Positions 43,528-55,800 of a stretch of 64,000 nucleotides of DNA are shown piece after piece (the first letter of the stretch is position 1; every line of letters starts with the position of its first letter). Under the pieces are notes generated by a model. The model searched no databases and was not told where the DNA came from. It worked only from the letters and a program-made list of their open reading frames with translations. The DNA comes from Dendrophyllia cribrosa (lineage: Eukaryota > Cnidaria > Anthozoa > Scleractinia > Dendrophylliidae), in contig JAJLRJ010000006.1 of assembly GCA_024195265.1 (NCBI GenBank), positions 31,376,934 through 31,440,933 on the forward strand. The letters run 5' to 3'. A program made the translations under genes and the position numbers.

Positions 43528-45586
43528 TTCTGTTTATTATATAAACACCAATGAAATGAAACCATTTCACTTTTATATTTTTTTGTAGTCCTAAAGTAGA
43601 ACGTGTAAGAACTAAAAAATGGAAGAAGTACACGGCCTTTATTTAAATGCGTGAACGAAATAAATATTCCTTTCTTTTACAATGTAATAAAGGGCTATCC
43701 TAAAATAATGGCCCATATAATTTTAGATTTCGGAAAAAAGCCAGCTGTAAACAACAATATTTTTACACATCAACTTGAAGACTAATAGTTGCTCTCTATT
43801 TATGACCAATGTAAGAGAAAGAGCGAGAAAAACGTCCATTGCCAAAAATTAAGGAGCTCGCAAAAACAAAGCACTTTATAAGATGTAATAACAAATATTT
43901 GAAACAAAAGTAAATGTAAAGGTTTCTCAAAGTCATTTCTTAGCTGACTTACTGTTCAACTCACTGTTCACAAGTTCATGATCAATTTTCTTGGCTGCTT
44001 CCACTGTCTGACTCAATGAACATCACTCGGCGAAACTTTTTCTTTGGAGGTTCAGATTCGGGGCTACCCATTGCACTTTGTGACGAGGCCATATTGATGT
44101 TGAAAACCCCTCCTGTAATTGTATTGCCATAAAACATCGTTTGCAGCTGGTTTTCATGCACTGACGAAGTCGATGAGCTCGCTGCAAGTTGATAGTGGTT
44201 AAAAGGTGGTGCGCAGACCGGAAAGTGAAACGCTCCTCGCGAAACATCTGAAACTTCTCGACTTGTCGACGCCGTGCTTGAGAGAATGTTTGAAATATTT
44301 TCCATTTGTCGCTCTCGTAGGCTGCTGTAGTTGTTTATTGACTGGAGGTTTTGGTGGCCGGTTATCTGTACTATCTGATTTGGCGGGACGTCATTATCCT
44401 GCAATTTTTGCACGAGTGTTTTTCTCCCGGCGTGGTTTGTTTTACGGGGAATTCCCCCCGCTTCGCACATGTCTTTTAGGATACTGTTCAGTTTATTTAC
44501 TCCCATAGGTTGTGCTTTAAACCAAGTACAGTCGTTCTGCTGCCCCTGAACGGAAGATTTGAAGTGGTTTACCGTCAGATAAAATGGAGCGTCTGGTTCC
44601 AACATGGACTGAGGACGTTTATCTCTGTACAGTTTATAAACATTTACTGGATTGCGCTCGGCTGGAATCTCTTTGTTTTCATACATTCTCGGTTTCACGG
44701 ACCTGACATTCCGTGGGTTGTCGCCCTGTCTGCTCTTAGTTTGTCTCTCTGAATGAACAAGATATTCTTTGCCCTGACTATCAGTCTCCAAAACAACATC
44801 GCCCCAACGCAAATTTCGTTGTTCTGTGCAACCTCTGAGACCGAAGTGTATGATATTATTCAGCCACACAGTGTTCAGCAGCGATTGTGGGGAACTTGTT
44901 CCCAAGACTTTTTTTTCAAAGAGAATATCAATTTCCTCGTCTGAGAGAGCAGTAGTTGCATTCGGTTTATTTCCTCGGCCTTGTTTTTTCAGTTCTTTTT
45001 GCTTTGCTTTCAATGCGTCTCTCAATCTCGTAAATTCGGGATCAATGAATAGTCTTTTCCTATATTCGTGCCTTGTAAGATAACGGTCAACGCTTGATAA
45101 GATTCCTCTGAGAGAAGACGGCTCATATTGTTCACCTTTCTTCGTTCTAGCTGCAATAATAAACTCACTAAGGTATACATTCAGCTCCTCTGGTGGGATT
45201 TTCTCTAATTCTCTCTCTTCTTTCCGAACCTCGCGAAGAAATTTTAGAACAATGTTGAGGTCATACATGGTCTTTTTCTTCGTATTTTCGTTCTCTTGTT
45301 GAGCGATAAGCTTGTCAACATCATCTTCAGACACATCAATAAATCTGCATTTAGAATTATCGTCGATTAAATCGAGAATATTTAGATTAAAGTTAGGTTC
45401 GTCCGCCATTGTGTCGAGATTACTTTGACAAAGGCGCCGTTGCGAAAGGCGCGATTTATTATGTAACCATAGCAACGGTGATCTTTTTACGTGTGAAGAT
45501 AACATGTTATTCTCACGTGTGAAGATATGATGTTTACGCGCGAAAGCTCACCTGGTATTTCATTGGTGTTTATATAATAAACAGAA
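43528..45586. mobile_element. Tyrosine-recombinase element 2 with perfect 30-bp inverted ends
   Basis: The ends begin TTCTGTTTATTATATAAACA and continue CCAATGAAAT, identical over 30 bp in inverted orientation (43528-43557, 45557-45586). The only gene is the recombinase. I see no clear target duplication. Confidence 0.8.
43982..45505 (-). CDS. Crypton-type tyrosine recombinase 2, up to 507 aa
   Basis: Catalytic residues by the longest frame: Arg224 (FGLRGCTEQ), His358 and Arg361 (NHAGRKT), His384 (ITGHQN) and Tyr393 (INNYSS). The N-terminal helical region has YEPSSLRGILSSVDRYL, aligned with YEPASLSSFQRSIQRYL of recombinase 1. The two proteins share layout but differ widely in sequence, so they are not recent copies. 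The ATG at 45409 (MADEPNFN) is the likelier start, since the upstream part overlaps the GC-poor end region. A C-terminal basic stretch (PPKKKFRR) resembles a nuclear signal. The frame is intact. Confidence 0.87.
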   Translation of the reverse strand: MLSSHVKRSPLLWLHNKSRLSQRRLCQSNLDTMADEPNFNLNILDLIDDNSKCRFIDVSEDDVDKLIAQQENENTKKKTMYDLNIVLKFLREVRKEERELEKIPPEELNVYLSEFIIAARTKKGEQYEPSSLRGILSSVDRYLTRHEYRKRLFIDPEFTRLRDALKAKQKELKKQGRGNKPNATTALSDEEIDILFEKKVLGTSSPQSLLNTVWLNNIIHFGLRGCTEQRNLRWGDVVLETDSQGKEYLVHSERQTKSRQGDNPRNVRSVKPRMYENKEIPAERNPVNVYKLYRDKRPQSMLEPDAPFYLTVNHFKSSVQGQQNDCTWFKAQPMGVNKLNSILKDMCEAGGIPRKTNHAGRKTLVQKLQDNDVPPNQIVQITGHQNLQSINNYSSLRERQMENISNILSSTASTSREVSDVSRGAFHFPVCAPPFNHYQLAASSSTSSVHENQLQTMFYGNTITGGVFNINMASSQSAMGSPESEPPKKKFRRVMFIESDSGSSQEN

Positions 45587-45745
45587 ATACTCAGAAGAGC
45601 TAACACCAAAGCTGAATTTTCCGTTTTGTCGCAGTGGACGCATCAGAATAACCTCTAAATGCTCTGACCAAGGATTGAAAATCATAATTATATGCATTCA
45701 ATACGCGAACAAAAACGAAGTGAGCAAATCACTGAGCATCATAGG

Positions 45746-46081
45746 CACTTTCATAATGGCGGCCGATTTATTTATTCTTTTATATGTATGTTAATTAGCC
45801 TCACTGGCCACATTTTGAGTAGTACTGTAGCTCTTCCAGACCTCTAATTTTATTGGCCCCGTAGTACTGTAGCTTCTATTGTGTTTAGGTCTAGGGCTAT
45901 TGTTTACGTTGTTTAACCTATTGTTTCGTTAACCAATCACTGAGCTTGTTTGGAAAGGTACAGCCTCTCCCCACATTTTAGAGTAAAAATTCTTTTGAAT
46001 TTTGCACATGTTACCGAGGCCAGTGAGGCTAATTAACATACATATAAAAGAATAAATAAATCTGCTGCCATTATGAAAGTG
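45746..46081. mobile_element. MITE with 60-bp inverted ends, touching the gene D stop codon
   Basis: CACTTTCATAATGGCGGCCG at the left faces GCCATTATGAAAGTG at the right, and the match runs about 60 bp inward (TATGTTAATTAGCCTCACTG). The right end is 2 nt from the TAG of gene D, so the gene's 3' UTR must start inside it. Confidence 0.88.
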
Positions 46082-46083
46082 GT

Positions 46084-46866
46084 CTATGGCAGACCGATCT
46101 CGACCTGAATAAACAAAGTGTCATCCACGAGATAGCGCCTTGTTTGCAGTTTCTCGTGGGATATGAAGCAAGGTATCCCAGTTCCAAGGAACCATGCTCC
46201 CTTGGGTCTTTTTAGAAATATATCATGCTTATCCTTTTTACGATTTAAATAGTGTACAACGTTTTCCCGTTTTTCTGGATCTACCTGTTGATCAATTAGT
46301 GTCAAAGTTATTTTCTTGTTGAAAGGCCATGGTAACATGGCATCGTATTCACCTTCCATTACACAGAGACCGACCGAGAGGTGAGTATTCTTGCTGGTCA
46401 ACCGAAGTGGGTAGCCATTAGGATGAGCTACCACTTGCAATTTGTAGCCATAACATTCTGTGTAGAATGGATCACTTTCTATTGCTTCTTTTAGTCCTGC
46501 TTTCGCTTTATTAAAAATTTCACTAAACTTGTTAATCTTCCAAATAAACCGCGTGTTATTATTATCTTTATCCGTATTAGTTTTAATTTCTAATTTCCTT
46601 TGAAGTGCCTTCACTTTTTCCTCCAAGAGTCTTGTTGTCTCTTGGTCCGTTTTTTCTTTCAGTTCCAATTGCCCCTGGAGTGCCGCCACTTTCTCTTCCA
46701 AGTTTTTTGTTGTATCTTGAGTGTTACTTAACTCATCCCGGGTTTGACTTAACTGAGCTTGTGTTTCATCTAACTGAACTTGTGTGTCGTTTAACTTAAC
46801 ACAAGCAAAGGTAAGGTGCTCTCCCATGGTGAGTTGAAGATGGGATGGTACGTTTTTCCGCTGAAC
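46084..46866 (-). CDS. Gene D last exon: coiled coil and MATH domain
   Basis: 783 bp after TTTTCTGTAG (minus strand). It starts VQRKNVPSHLQLTMGEHLTF and ends EIGLP and TAG. Heptad repeats such as LDETQAQLSQTRDEL give the coiled coil. Confidence 0.92.
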   Translation of the reverse strand, partial: VQRKNVPSHLQLTMGEHLTFACVKLNDTQVQLDETQAQLSQTRDELSNTQDTTKNLEEKVAALQGQLELKEKTDQETTRLLEEKVKALQRKLEIKTNTDKDNNNTRFIWKINKFSEIFNKAKAGLKEAIESDPFYTECYGYKLQVVAHPNGYPLRLTSKNTHLSVGLCVMEGEYDAMLPWPFNKKITLTLIDQQVDPEKRENVVHYLNRKKDKHDIFLKRPKGAWFLGTGIPCFISHEKLQTRRYLVDDTLFIQVEIGLP

Positions 46867-49800
46867 CTACAGAAAAGAAGACAAGTAGACGTAGAAACAA
46901 GCGTATTTATCTAAACTTACGTGGCAACAAATTTCGCATGTTAATCTCGTAACACAAAGTTTGTTTTGGCAGCTTTAAATGACAGTGAAGAAAGGCAAAA
47001 TCAGTCAGGGTGGAACAATAGCGCGATATAATCCGGTGAATTGAATTGAAATTTCATTAGTCGCTTTTCTGTGTATCACGTTTAACAGCCGTTACATTAT
47101 AAACTAAATTCGATTCTGAAACGACATTACGGCATTACAATGACGGCTAGTTCGCGGTTCCGCCACTACGGGAAGTCCCGAGTTTTCTCCCAATGCCGTC
47201 ATGATACAACTGTAGTGTCGTCTCAAAAATGAATGGCCCTTATCGTAGAAAAGTACTCCACGCCAACATATCAGCGGTTTCTCGCTTTCTTGACCCTATA
47301 GTCTCGTTTTGATGTTTACGAGAACCTCTGACGACGATGAGCGTAAACATTAAAACGAGACTATAGGGTCAAGAAAGTGAGAAACCGCTGATATGTTGGC
47401 GTGGCGTACTCATCTATAATAATACGTTAATACTCGACTTTGGCTAAAAGCCTTACATCGAATTTACAATTAAAAAGATAACAAAAAGCAAACTTTACTA
47501 TACTATATACTAGTGTATCCAAAAGATAGTAATTGCTGCGGTAAATTTGTTGTAATAATGCTGTTTTATCGCCTCGCTGGTATTACAGAATTTTCTCTTT
47601 CGTTTTTTGAGGAAAAGCAAAGCAAATGTAACCGGGATGAATCGACGAAAACTCCAGCTGATAAGACTAATTTTGTTTTGTAATTCACGCATCAAGTTCT
47701 TGCAATGTCTGTAGAATATTGTTGAGCAAAGGACGCGTTCGCCACGAGGAAGGTGTGAAAATTTAGGTTTAACTTAATTATTGATAATGAATATGTTGCG
47801 TAACTAGCTAGCCGTATCGTATTCGCGTCTCCACGCTCTCAGCCCAGGTTTCGCGTCCCCACGCGCTCAGCTCAGTCTCATCGACCGCTGTCGGAGTGAT
47901 TTCAAAATAAATTTGTCTTTTATTCCGTACAATCTTCCAAAATCTTTGCTATCCAACGGTCCTATCACTATGCCTCACAGTCCTCGCTCAACTCGCGGTA
48001 GTCTTCGACACTTCAGTTCCGATTACCACTGGCACATGTTGGACCAAAATATTACAAATCTCGCAGCCAACAGCTTGAAGCAGCAAGCGAGGCTATTGTT
48101 CGTGGCGCAGTGAATTCTGGCCCAAAATGTGTGCGTGGCGCAGTGAATTCTGGCCCAAAATATGTGCGTGGCGCAGTGAATTCTGGTAAAAAGCGATCAA
48201 ATCGAGATTTTTCGTAGCTTATATTTTTTTCTCATATTTTTCTCTTAAATCCTGATTATGTTGCTGCTCACTCGCTACGCTCGTTCCGCAGCAACAATAT
48301 ACTTGTATGCCTTTATACTATTTACTTGTGCAGCCTTGCCCCGCTTAAGGTTAGTTTTCGCAATTCAACTGCTTTCGGGCAAAAAGAAAGAAAAACTGAA
48401 TATTGCTTGCAGATAAATTCTAGCTAGTTGTAAAGCCGTTGAGCACGACGTTTTGTACGCGTAATCAGAATTTTGTTCTCAAAATACGGTTTTCACACCC
48501 AAATTGCTCATTAAAACAAAACAAACTCAATGTAACACATTGCCGGCTGGCAAAGGGCAGACAACTGCGCTGCAAAGTTTGAAAATATTCATGAAAAAAA
48601 AACTAAACTGGAAAGCGACACGAGCATTAAAGAACATTCGGAGAGTGTGTTCTATTATTCCAATGAAAAAGACGATGGACGCAAAGAACAACCAAAATTC
48701 AGAAGATGAGAAACATTCGGAAAGTAAGGCCTCTTTTACATGGAAAGAGGATGATCCTAGTGCATAAGGATGATCCTAGAATGTTCATTTGGTTTACATG
48801 CATAAATGCGGCTTCCAGGATCAACGCTTCATTGGTTTACATGAAAAATTCGACAGGATGGCGCCAGTTCCTTTAAGGTGGCTCGATATAGTTATTGGCC
48901 AGTCTTTCAAATAAAATATAAACGATCTTACTGCTGTTATTCGAGAGTTTTGTTTCGCGATATTAGGCTTAATATACACGTACATGTAGCTTAGGCTTTC
49001 TCGTTCACGGAGAAATCTAATTTGGCAGTCTTGTCTCGTTACCATGGCAACCAATGATTGAAATGTTGGGCTTGTTGTTCAAGGCTAGCAAACCTCTTAA
49101 CGGATTTTCTAGGGTTTTACACGGTAAATATTCGCGATTTTTGGTGAAACAGAAGAAACATTCAGTAAGTCTAATCTAACAAAGCCATAAAATCGGAACA
49201 TAATTTTCGGCAATTTACTCACTTTTCGTTTTTTACGTTTCTTGCGTTTGTGTATGTACAAAAATTGTTAACTTTTTTTGTGATCGAGAACAAAGAAAAT
49301 CTTACCAATTTGTCAATTTTTATAAACATTCACCGTGTGGAGTGCGCGCAATAAACGTTTTAGTTACCGTAAAAACCTCTTTATATTCGTGACGTCATCA
49401 AAATAAACAAACGTGCGCTCGCTACATTTTCGTTCCCATGCCACGCGCGCCAAAAAACTATATGGAGCCACCTTAAACCTTGGGGCTCCCGAGGCCGTTT
49501 ACATGGAGCTAGGATGATCCTAGCGCTAGGATCATACTATCTCTCAAATAGGATGATCCTAGCGCGAGGGCCAAATGCAACCCTTGGCATTTAAGTAATG
49601 ATCCGCATAAGAAGGATAGTACTGAACGGCAATGCACGATGGAATGTCAACTATTTTCATTGTTACAACTAGTGATCTCATTGGTCTAGACTCAAAAACC
49701 GCTAAAAAGTTAAGGTTCAAGGTCCATAAAGTCTAAATTTTTTTAAGGTTTCAAGTATTTTGAGACCCAATCGCACAACATGCAATTTTTAAAAGATATT

Positions 49801-52800
49801 GTATTTGGGGAACTTCATCAAAGAAGCAAAATTAGTAGCTATTGTCTTCTGCTATTCTGATCGGTCAAGCACGAACGTTTCCTAAAATATATTTGACGCA
49901 ATGAAATATAATTATGAACCATCAGCCCCTCCTCTATTCTTAAAATCAAAGTTATTCTATGTGGGAAAGAGCCAATGCCGCAGAACAATGAAGTTTACTA
50001 TAGTTCTTATGTGAAGCATTATACTTAAACTGAAAACAGAAAACATTTTGCGCTCGGATGATCCTAGTACTAGGATGATCCTAGCACTAGGATTATCCCC
50101 TTTCCATGTAAATAGGACCTAAGTTTTATTTATCCTGAAGATTCGGAAGGTACATTTCTCTGAGTCGTGTTTTCTGGCAGTCGTCTGCTTTTAAAATGTT
50201 GAAACGATTTGAAACTGAATGATAAGTATTAGTTTCTTTCAATTTTTTTACTCTTGTCGAAGCCTTAACAACCTTACCTCTTGTGCGATATTTTTTTATG
50301 AAATAAAAGAGGCTGATTCATTGCAGCAGTTACTGTATGATTTGTGGTAAATTCAACCCCACCTTCCAATGACAACTTTGCCAGTTTCAGTATATATAAA
50401 TAGCAAAATGTTACGGGACAGCCTTATAATAAACTTCTTATTAACACTCACTAGGGACCGCCCGTACCAGAAAAGACCTTGAGCGATATTCACACAGCAC
50501 GGCCCTCGTGTTCGGTAAATAGAAGAAAATAATGTCGTTTTAAACGCAATCAAAAGAGTTGGATGACGATACCAAAATTTAATGTGATAAAAGCACAAAC
50601 CTTTGCGTTGCATCCCATCTGAACATACGGGCAGGAGACTAAGGTCAGCGGACAGTCGTTTTCAATGTGATTTGGAATCTAAAAAAAACAGAGACAGAGA
50701 CTCGTGAATACAAAACGCACCTTTTACAATTCGTGGATGGAGGACCGGAATTTATTTGTAAAAGATGAAATAAGGCAAATTTTGTTTCGAAAACAATAAA
50801 TTTAAAAGACTTGTCTTATAGTGTGACATAAATATGCATTGTGCGAAATGAGAGAGAACTGGATGACGTAATGCGTTAAATTTGCTGTGAACTCAAGGGG
50901 GAAGACCAGATACCATGCAGTTCTTTAGAACCCCTAATTTCCTTGGACCTGGGCAAAAACCCATAAGTGGGTTGTAACGTGCAACTGTCTCTTGTACGCT
51001 TCAAAACAAGCTTCCGATTATTCAATATGCTACGAAGTTGTTATAGCCATATTTGGAAAATCAAGATAAAAATATTAACCAGTTAATTCGCTGGAACAAC
51101 TTGCTTCCACTCTCGAGGGACCGAGGGGTTTCCAAATATGGTACTACGCAAAAAATGAATATTCGAAAGCTGTGAATGCACGTTACACGTTTCAACCCAC
51201 TTATGGGTTTCTGACCTGGGTATCACGCAGCTCTATTGTTTTCAAGGCTAGGGTCCATTGTTGTGTTGTTTGTTCTATTGTTTTCTTAGCAAATTAGAGA
51301 AGACCTTGTAAGAGCTGCGTACTGCCCCGGAAAGTCGATCCCGTGCATTGTGTGAGTAAACAAATTTATAACATTACGTAATCTGTTCTCTCCTATTTCA
51401 AACAATGCGTATTTGTGAGTAAACGTATAAAAGCAGATCTGTTCTTTGGAAACAATAAGTTGCTGCTCAAACCTAAGACAAAACTTTTCCACGAGTAATA
51501 ACTTAAATTCAATATAAGCTTTTTAAAACAAAAAACACGCAAGCAAAAAATGGCTTATCGACAAAATAACACTTAGCCTACTTTAAAACTGATATCAACA
51601 ACAGGAGTATATTTTCAATTAATATTAGCTTGGAAAGCTTTACATACAGCGATGAAAGACAATCAAAACAACCTCGATATGTACTTTGAAAAGTTTATTG
51701 AGCTGAAGGTTTAATACAACACTCAAAGTGGATCTTAAAGATCAAACAATGGCTCTCAAACTGAGGAAATCAGTTTCGATTAAAATTCAACTGAAGTTTA
51801 TAATTGTGCTTACAAATCATTTGATAGCTAATTAATAAGAAGGATTTGCGCAGTGAAATTAAAAAGTATAGCTTTGTTTTTTTTTAGGAGAACTATGTTA
51901 CGCCGATTCCTTTTACACTTTACTGAATGGAGTTTTGTTTCTACAGAGTACGTTTGAAGCGGATAGAGTTTAAACTCTCATTATGTCCAAGCAATTTTCA
52001 TCAGTTTTGCCTCTTGAAACAGCAAGAAGAAAATGAAACTAACAAAAATTATAGGCTTAGGTTAAAACAAATTATTTTTATGAAATGATCAAACAATTCT
52101 GTTCCATTTAACTCTTAGCACTATAGCGTAGGCTTCAAAACAATAAGCGCTCAGTTTTCATTCAGAACTGAAATGTGGAGAAGTACGGGATACACTGTAC
52201 ACTTCAAAGTAAGTAGATAAAGACGAAAAAAGTTTCAGAAGTAAGCTGAGTGTCTGGAACTAACCGTTATTCCAATTGAAAAATTATTTACAAGAAAGCA
52301 ATCTTTGAATCCAAAATAAAGTTTGTAGGCTTCCAAACGTTTGGATTAATGAATGTCTTTTTTTTCTTTCAGCTGATAAATTTCAACTGATGAACTTCAA
52401 ACAGGAAGGGCTAAAACATTACGACACTTTCGTTGAAGACGTGAATTTGTGCTTTGTTAGTGGCAGCGAGTCAAGTTCATTCATACTTTTATACTTTCAG
52501 CCACTTTGATTGTTTTTTCCGCAACTTTATAGACACAAAATTACAACAAACTTCTCTCTTTAACAAACCTTTAACATAGTTTAATACATAAAAGCAATAG
52601 ACTGCATTTTCTATGAGTTTACCGGCGTTAATATATATAGATAGGCTTAGCCTAACAGCGGAGCTCTCTGAACAGAAACGATGATGATAAGCTTAACTTA
52701 GGTGAAAGGTCGGAAGCACAAGAAAAATTAGAATTAAGATTGATGACCAGGCTATTAATTTTAGCAATTCTCAAAAACAGTAAGCTTATTACGAGACCGT

Positions 52801-55800
52801 CTGCACAGAACATTTAGACTGCACAAATTCCACAAAAGCTCACTGTTTGAGAAATGTGAAACCTCTCTTGAGTAGCAAACCGCGAAAAAAAAGCAGGAAA
52901 AAACGATTTTGCAAACCGTTTTCTCCGCTAAACACAACAGTGTTTTTTTTTCTTTTAAAATGTTTTATTTATCAATAACAAATCCCTAAAGTTTACAATA
53001 TTATCCTGAGAGGCTAGTCATTTCCGGTTACAAGGCATCCTGAGTTAAAGCTAGTCATTTCCGGTTACAATAATACAAGGTCAGTTCCGGTTTGCAGTCC
53101 TTTCTGGTTTGCACATGATTACCTTAGTCATTTCTGGTAATGAATGATGAGTTGCCAGTAGCTAAATTATTAGAGTCACAAGCTTTGACTGTTGTATTTC
53201 ACAAATATTCGGATGACATCACAAAGCAGAAAATTTCTGTTCGCGGTTGGGGGGGGGGGGGGGGGGGGGGGGTACTCCCATATATGAGCTATATAGGTAT
53301 GTGCCGCTGTGAAGGGTATGGTTTTCAGGCAGTTTAGTCTGGGATAGGGTATAGTAATCAGAGATTTTTGGTCTAGAATAGGGTATCATTTTCTACGAAA
53401 CTGATCAGTTGCATGAAGAATTTAGTCTAGACGAGGTTTACTGGCAAATGGCATTTAATAATCGGTAAGGTGTGCTGTATGACATTTTTACTGACCCCTG
53501 GTATCTTAGACTGTGATAGTGAATGAGTTTCTGCAAAATAGCGAGTCTAGAAAAGGTCTAGGATAGGGTAGGATTTTTCGGTGTTTAGTCTAGAATATGG
53601 TTGCAAAATGCAGCTAAAATGGTCTAGTATAGGTTAAGGGTCTCAGAGTCCCAGCAGCACACCCCCGCCCAAAAATTTGCAAAGTACCCCCCCCCCCCTC
53701 CCCCCTCGGTCAATTTGCAACTGTGTTGTGATGTCATTCCTTATGTCCCTTACAGTGGCCCGAGAGTTCTCGGTGCTATTGTGAAAAGTTGCTTTATTTC
53801 GAAAAACCCATATACCATAAAGTATGGTCTTAATGAAAAAGCGTGCTCGCATGTCATTCTCGTCGACAGCAGAAGTCCATTAGGTAAAAGAAAATAGTTT
53901 TAACATTAACTAAAAACCTGGTATTGAGTAGTGCCGATAGGGTGGGAGTGAAAACACCCCACACCCTTCCACAGGTTCAAATTTTAATCTAGCTTGGAAA
54001 GGCGTGGTAAACAGTTATCTGGTTCCACATTTGCAGTACCATTGCTAAACCAGACACCCAAGATTCGCATTCTTGACACCCACGTCAGGCCATAAGGAGT
54101 GTCCGGACGTTAGCACCAAGCTCCTAACTTCATGGCTTAAGTACTCTTTGCCACATTTAATTTAGTCCCTGTACCTGTCTCGTATTTGTGAAGTAAGGTA
54201 AACAATTTGTCTAAAGAAAAAATGTCGTTTACAAAACATGTGGAGTTATCCGCATATTGGCGAATTTTAAAACGCTTTCCTCAGGCTTCTGGAAGGAGAA
54301 AACCTTCAATAGTATCATCCTTTCTTATACTGGTAGCCAAAACGTCTGCGCATAAAATGTACAAAAGTGGAGACCGGGGATCTCCCTGCCTCACCCCCCA
54401 CTCGAGTGGAATTTCTTTAGTCAAAAAACCATTAACTATAATTTTCATATTTGCTTGACAGTATAATGTAGATATTCAGCAAGATACCAGTTTCATTGGT
54501 AATATTTATATAATCTAGAGGGTCACGCAAGAGAAATAAATTCTCAAAAATCGTCCTACCTGGGAAGGAACAAGTTTGACCTTCTTGAAATAATCGAGGG
54601 TAACACTTTTGAAAGTCTGTTTGTAAGAGCTTTTGAACAAATTTTGTAATGAACATTGAGTAGCGAAATGGCCGGGCCACCAATTTTTGAGGTTTTTCTT
54701 ATCATCTTTCTTGTAAAGTAATCTAGTCACGCTTCCTTACATTGAATCACTGAGAGAATTATTTTCCAAACTAAATTTATAATTTCGAACAGAATAGGGC
54801 CTAAAAGATCCCAGAATTTAGCGTAAAATTCTTGAGGTAATCCGTCTGAACCGGGGGTTTTCCCTGAAGAAAGTCCACGCATTGCGTGGGTAATTTCAGC
54901 CATTCGCTCTCACTTAATCTGTTTTCAAGTTTGTTCAAAAATTCGGTTTGGACTGTTAAATTAACAGGTTCTTGCAAGTACAAATTACGGTAAAAATCGA
55001 AATGAGCCGGAGAAAAGGAACAAGCTTAACTAAGGTGAAACTTAATTAAGGTGAAAGGTCGGAAGCATAAGAATTAAGATTGACGACCGGGCTATTTTCA
55101 ATTTTAGCAATTCTCAAAAAAAAACAGTATTACCCGACAGTCTACACAGTACATTTAGACCGTAGAAAAGTTCACAAAAACAACTTTTCTCTGTCTAGAA
55201 TAACTAGTACGACTACTTTCCGAATAAAATACAGTTTTTGTTTGTCAAAAATTTCCCGAGAAACTGATTTGGAAATCTAAATTGCAAAAATACACAAACA
55301 TGTTTGCATAAGTCGACGCGAGTGAAGACAGAAAATCTAAGTCTTGTTTTGTTTACATAAAATCGCTTTTCAATCTGTGTAATGAATGAACAAACACATA
55401 AAAATGGACAACACAATCTTCTTTCGAAAAATTTTATTCAAATCTCCATAAGTTTATGTTTAAAAGCAAAACGCGAACCATTAAGAGCTCATGATTCGAG
55501 GCCGAGATGTCTCCGATGAAAGAAATCAAAACAACTGAATTTAATTGAGCGCGTTCTTAACAATTCTCCCGAAAACTAGCGAGAACACAAAAAAATCAAT
55601 CACAGATTGATATCAACATAAATTCCCATCGAAAAATGTATTTTGTTTTACCTTTAAGTCCCTCCACTGCTTGGAAATTGTTTAAATCTCCGCTTCTTCA
55701 GTTCTGAAACCCGAAGTGACAAACATCTTCCCGCATTGCTCCCATCCTCGAAGCAAGATTTTGTCTCTGAAAGCTCTTCTATTTCCACTATAGCGGCTTC

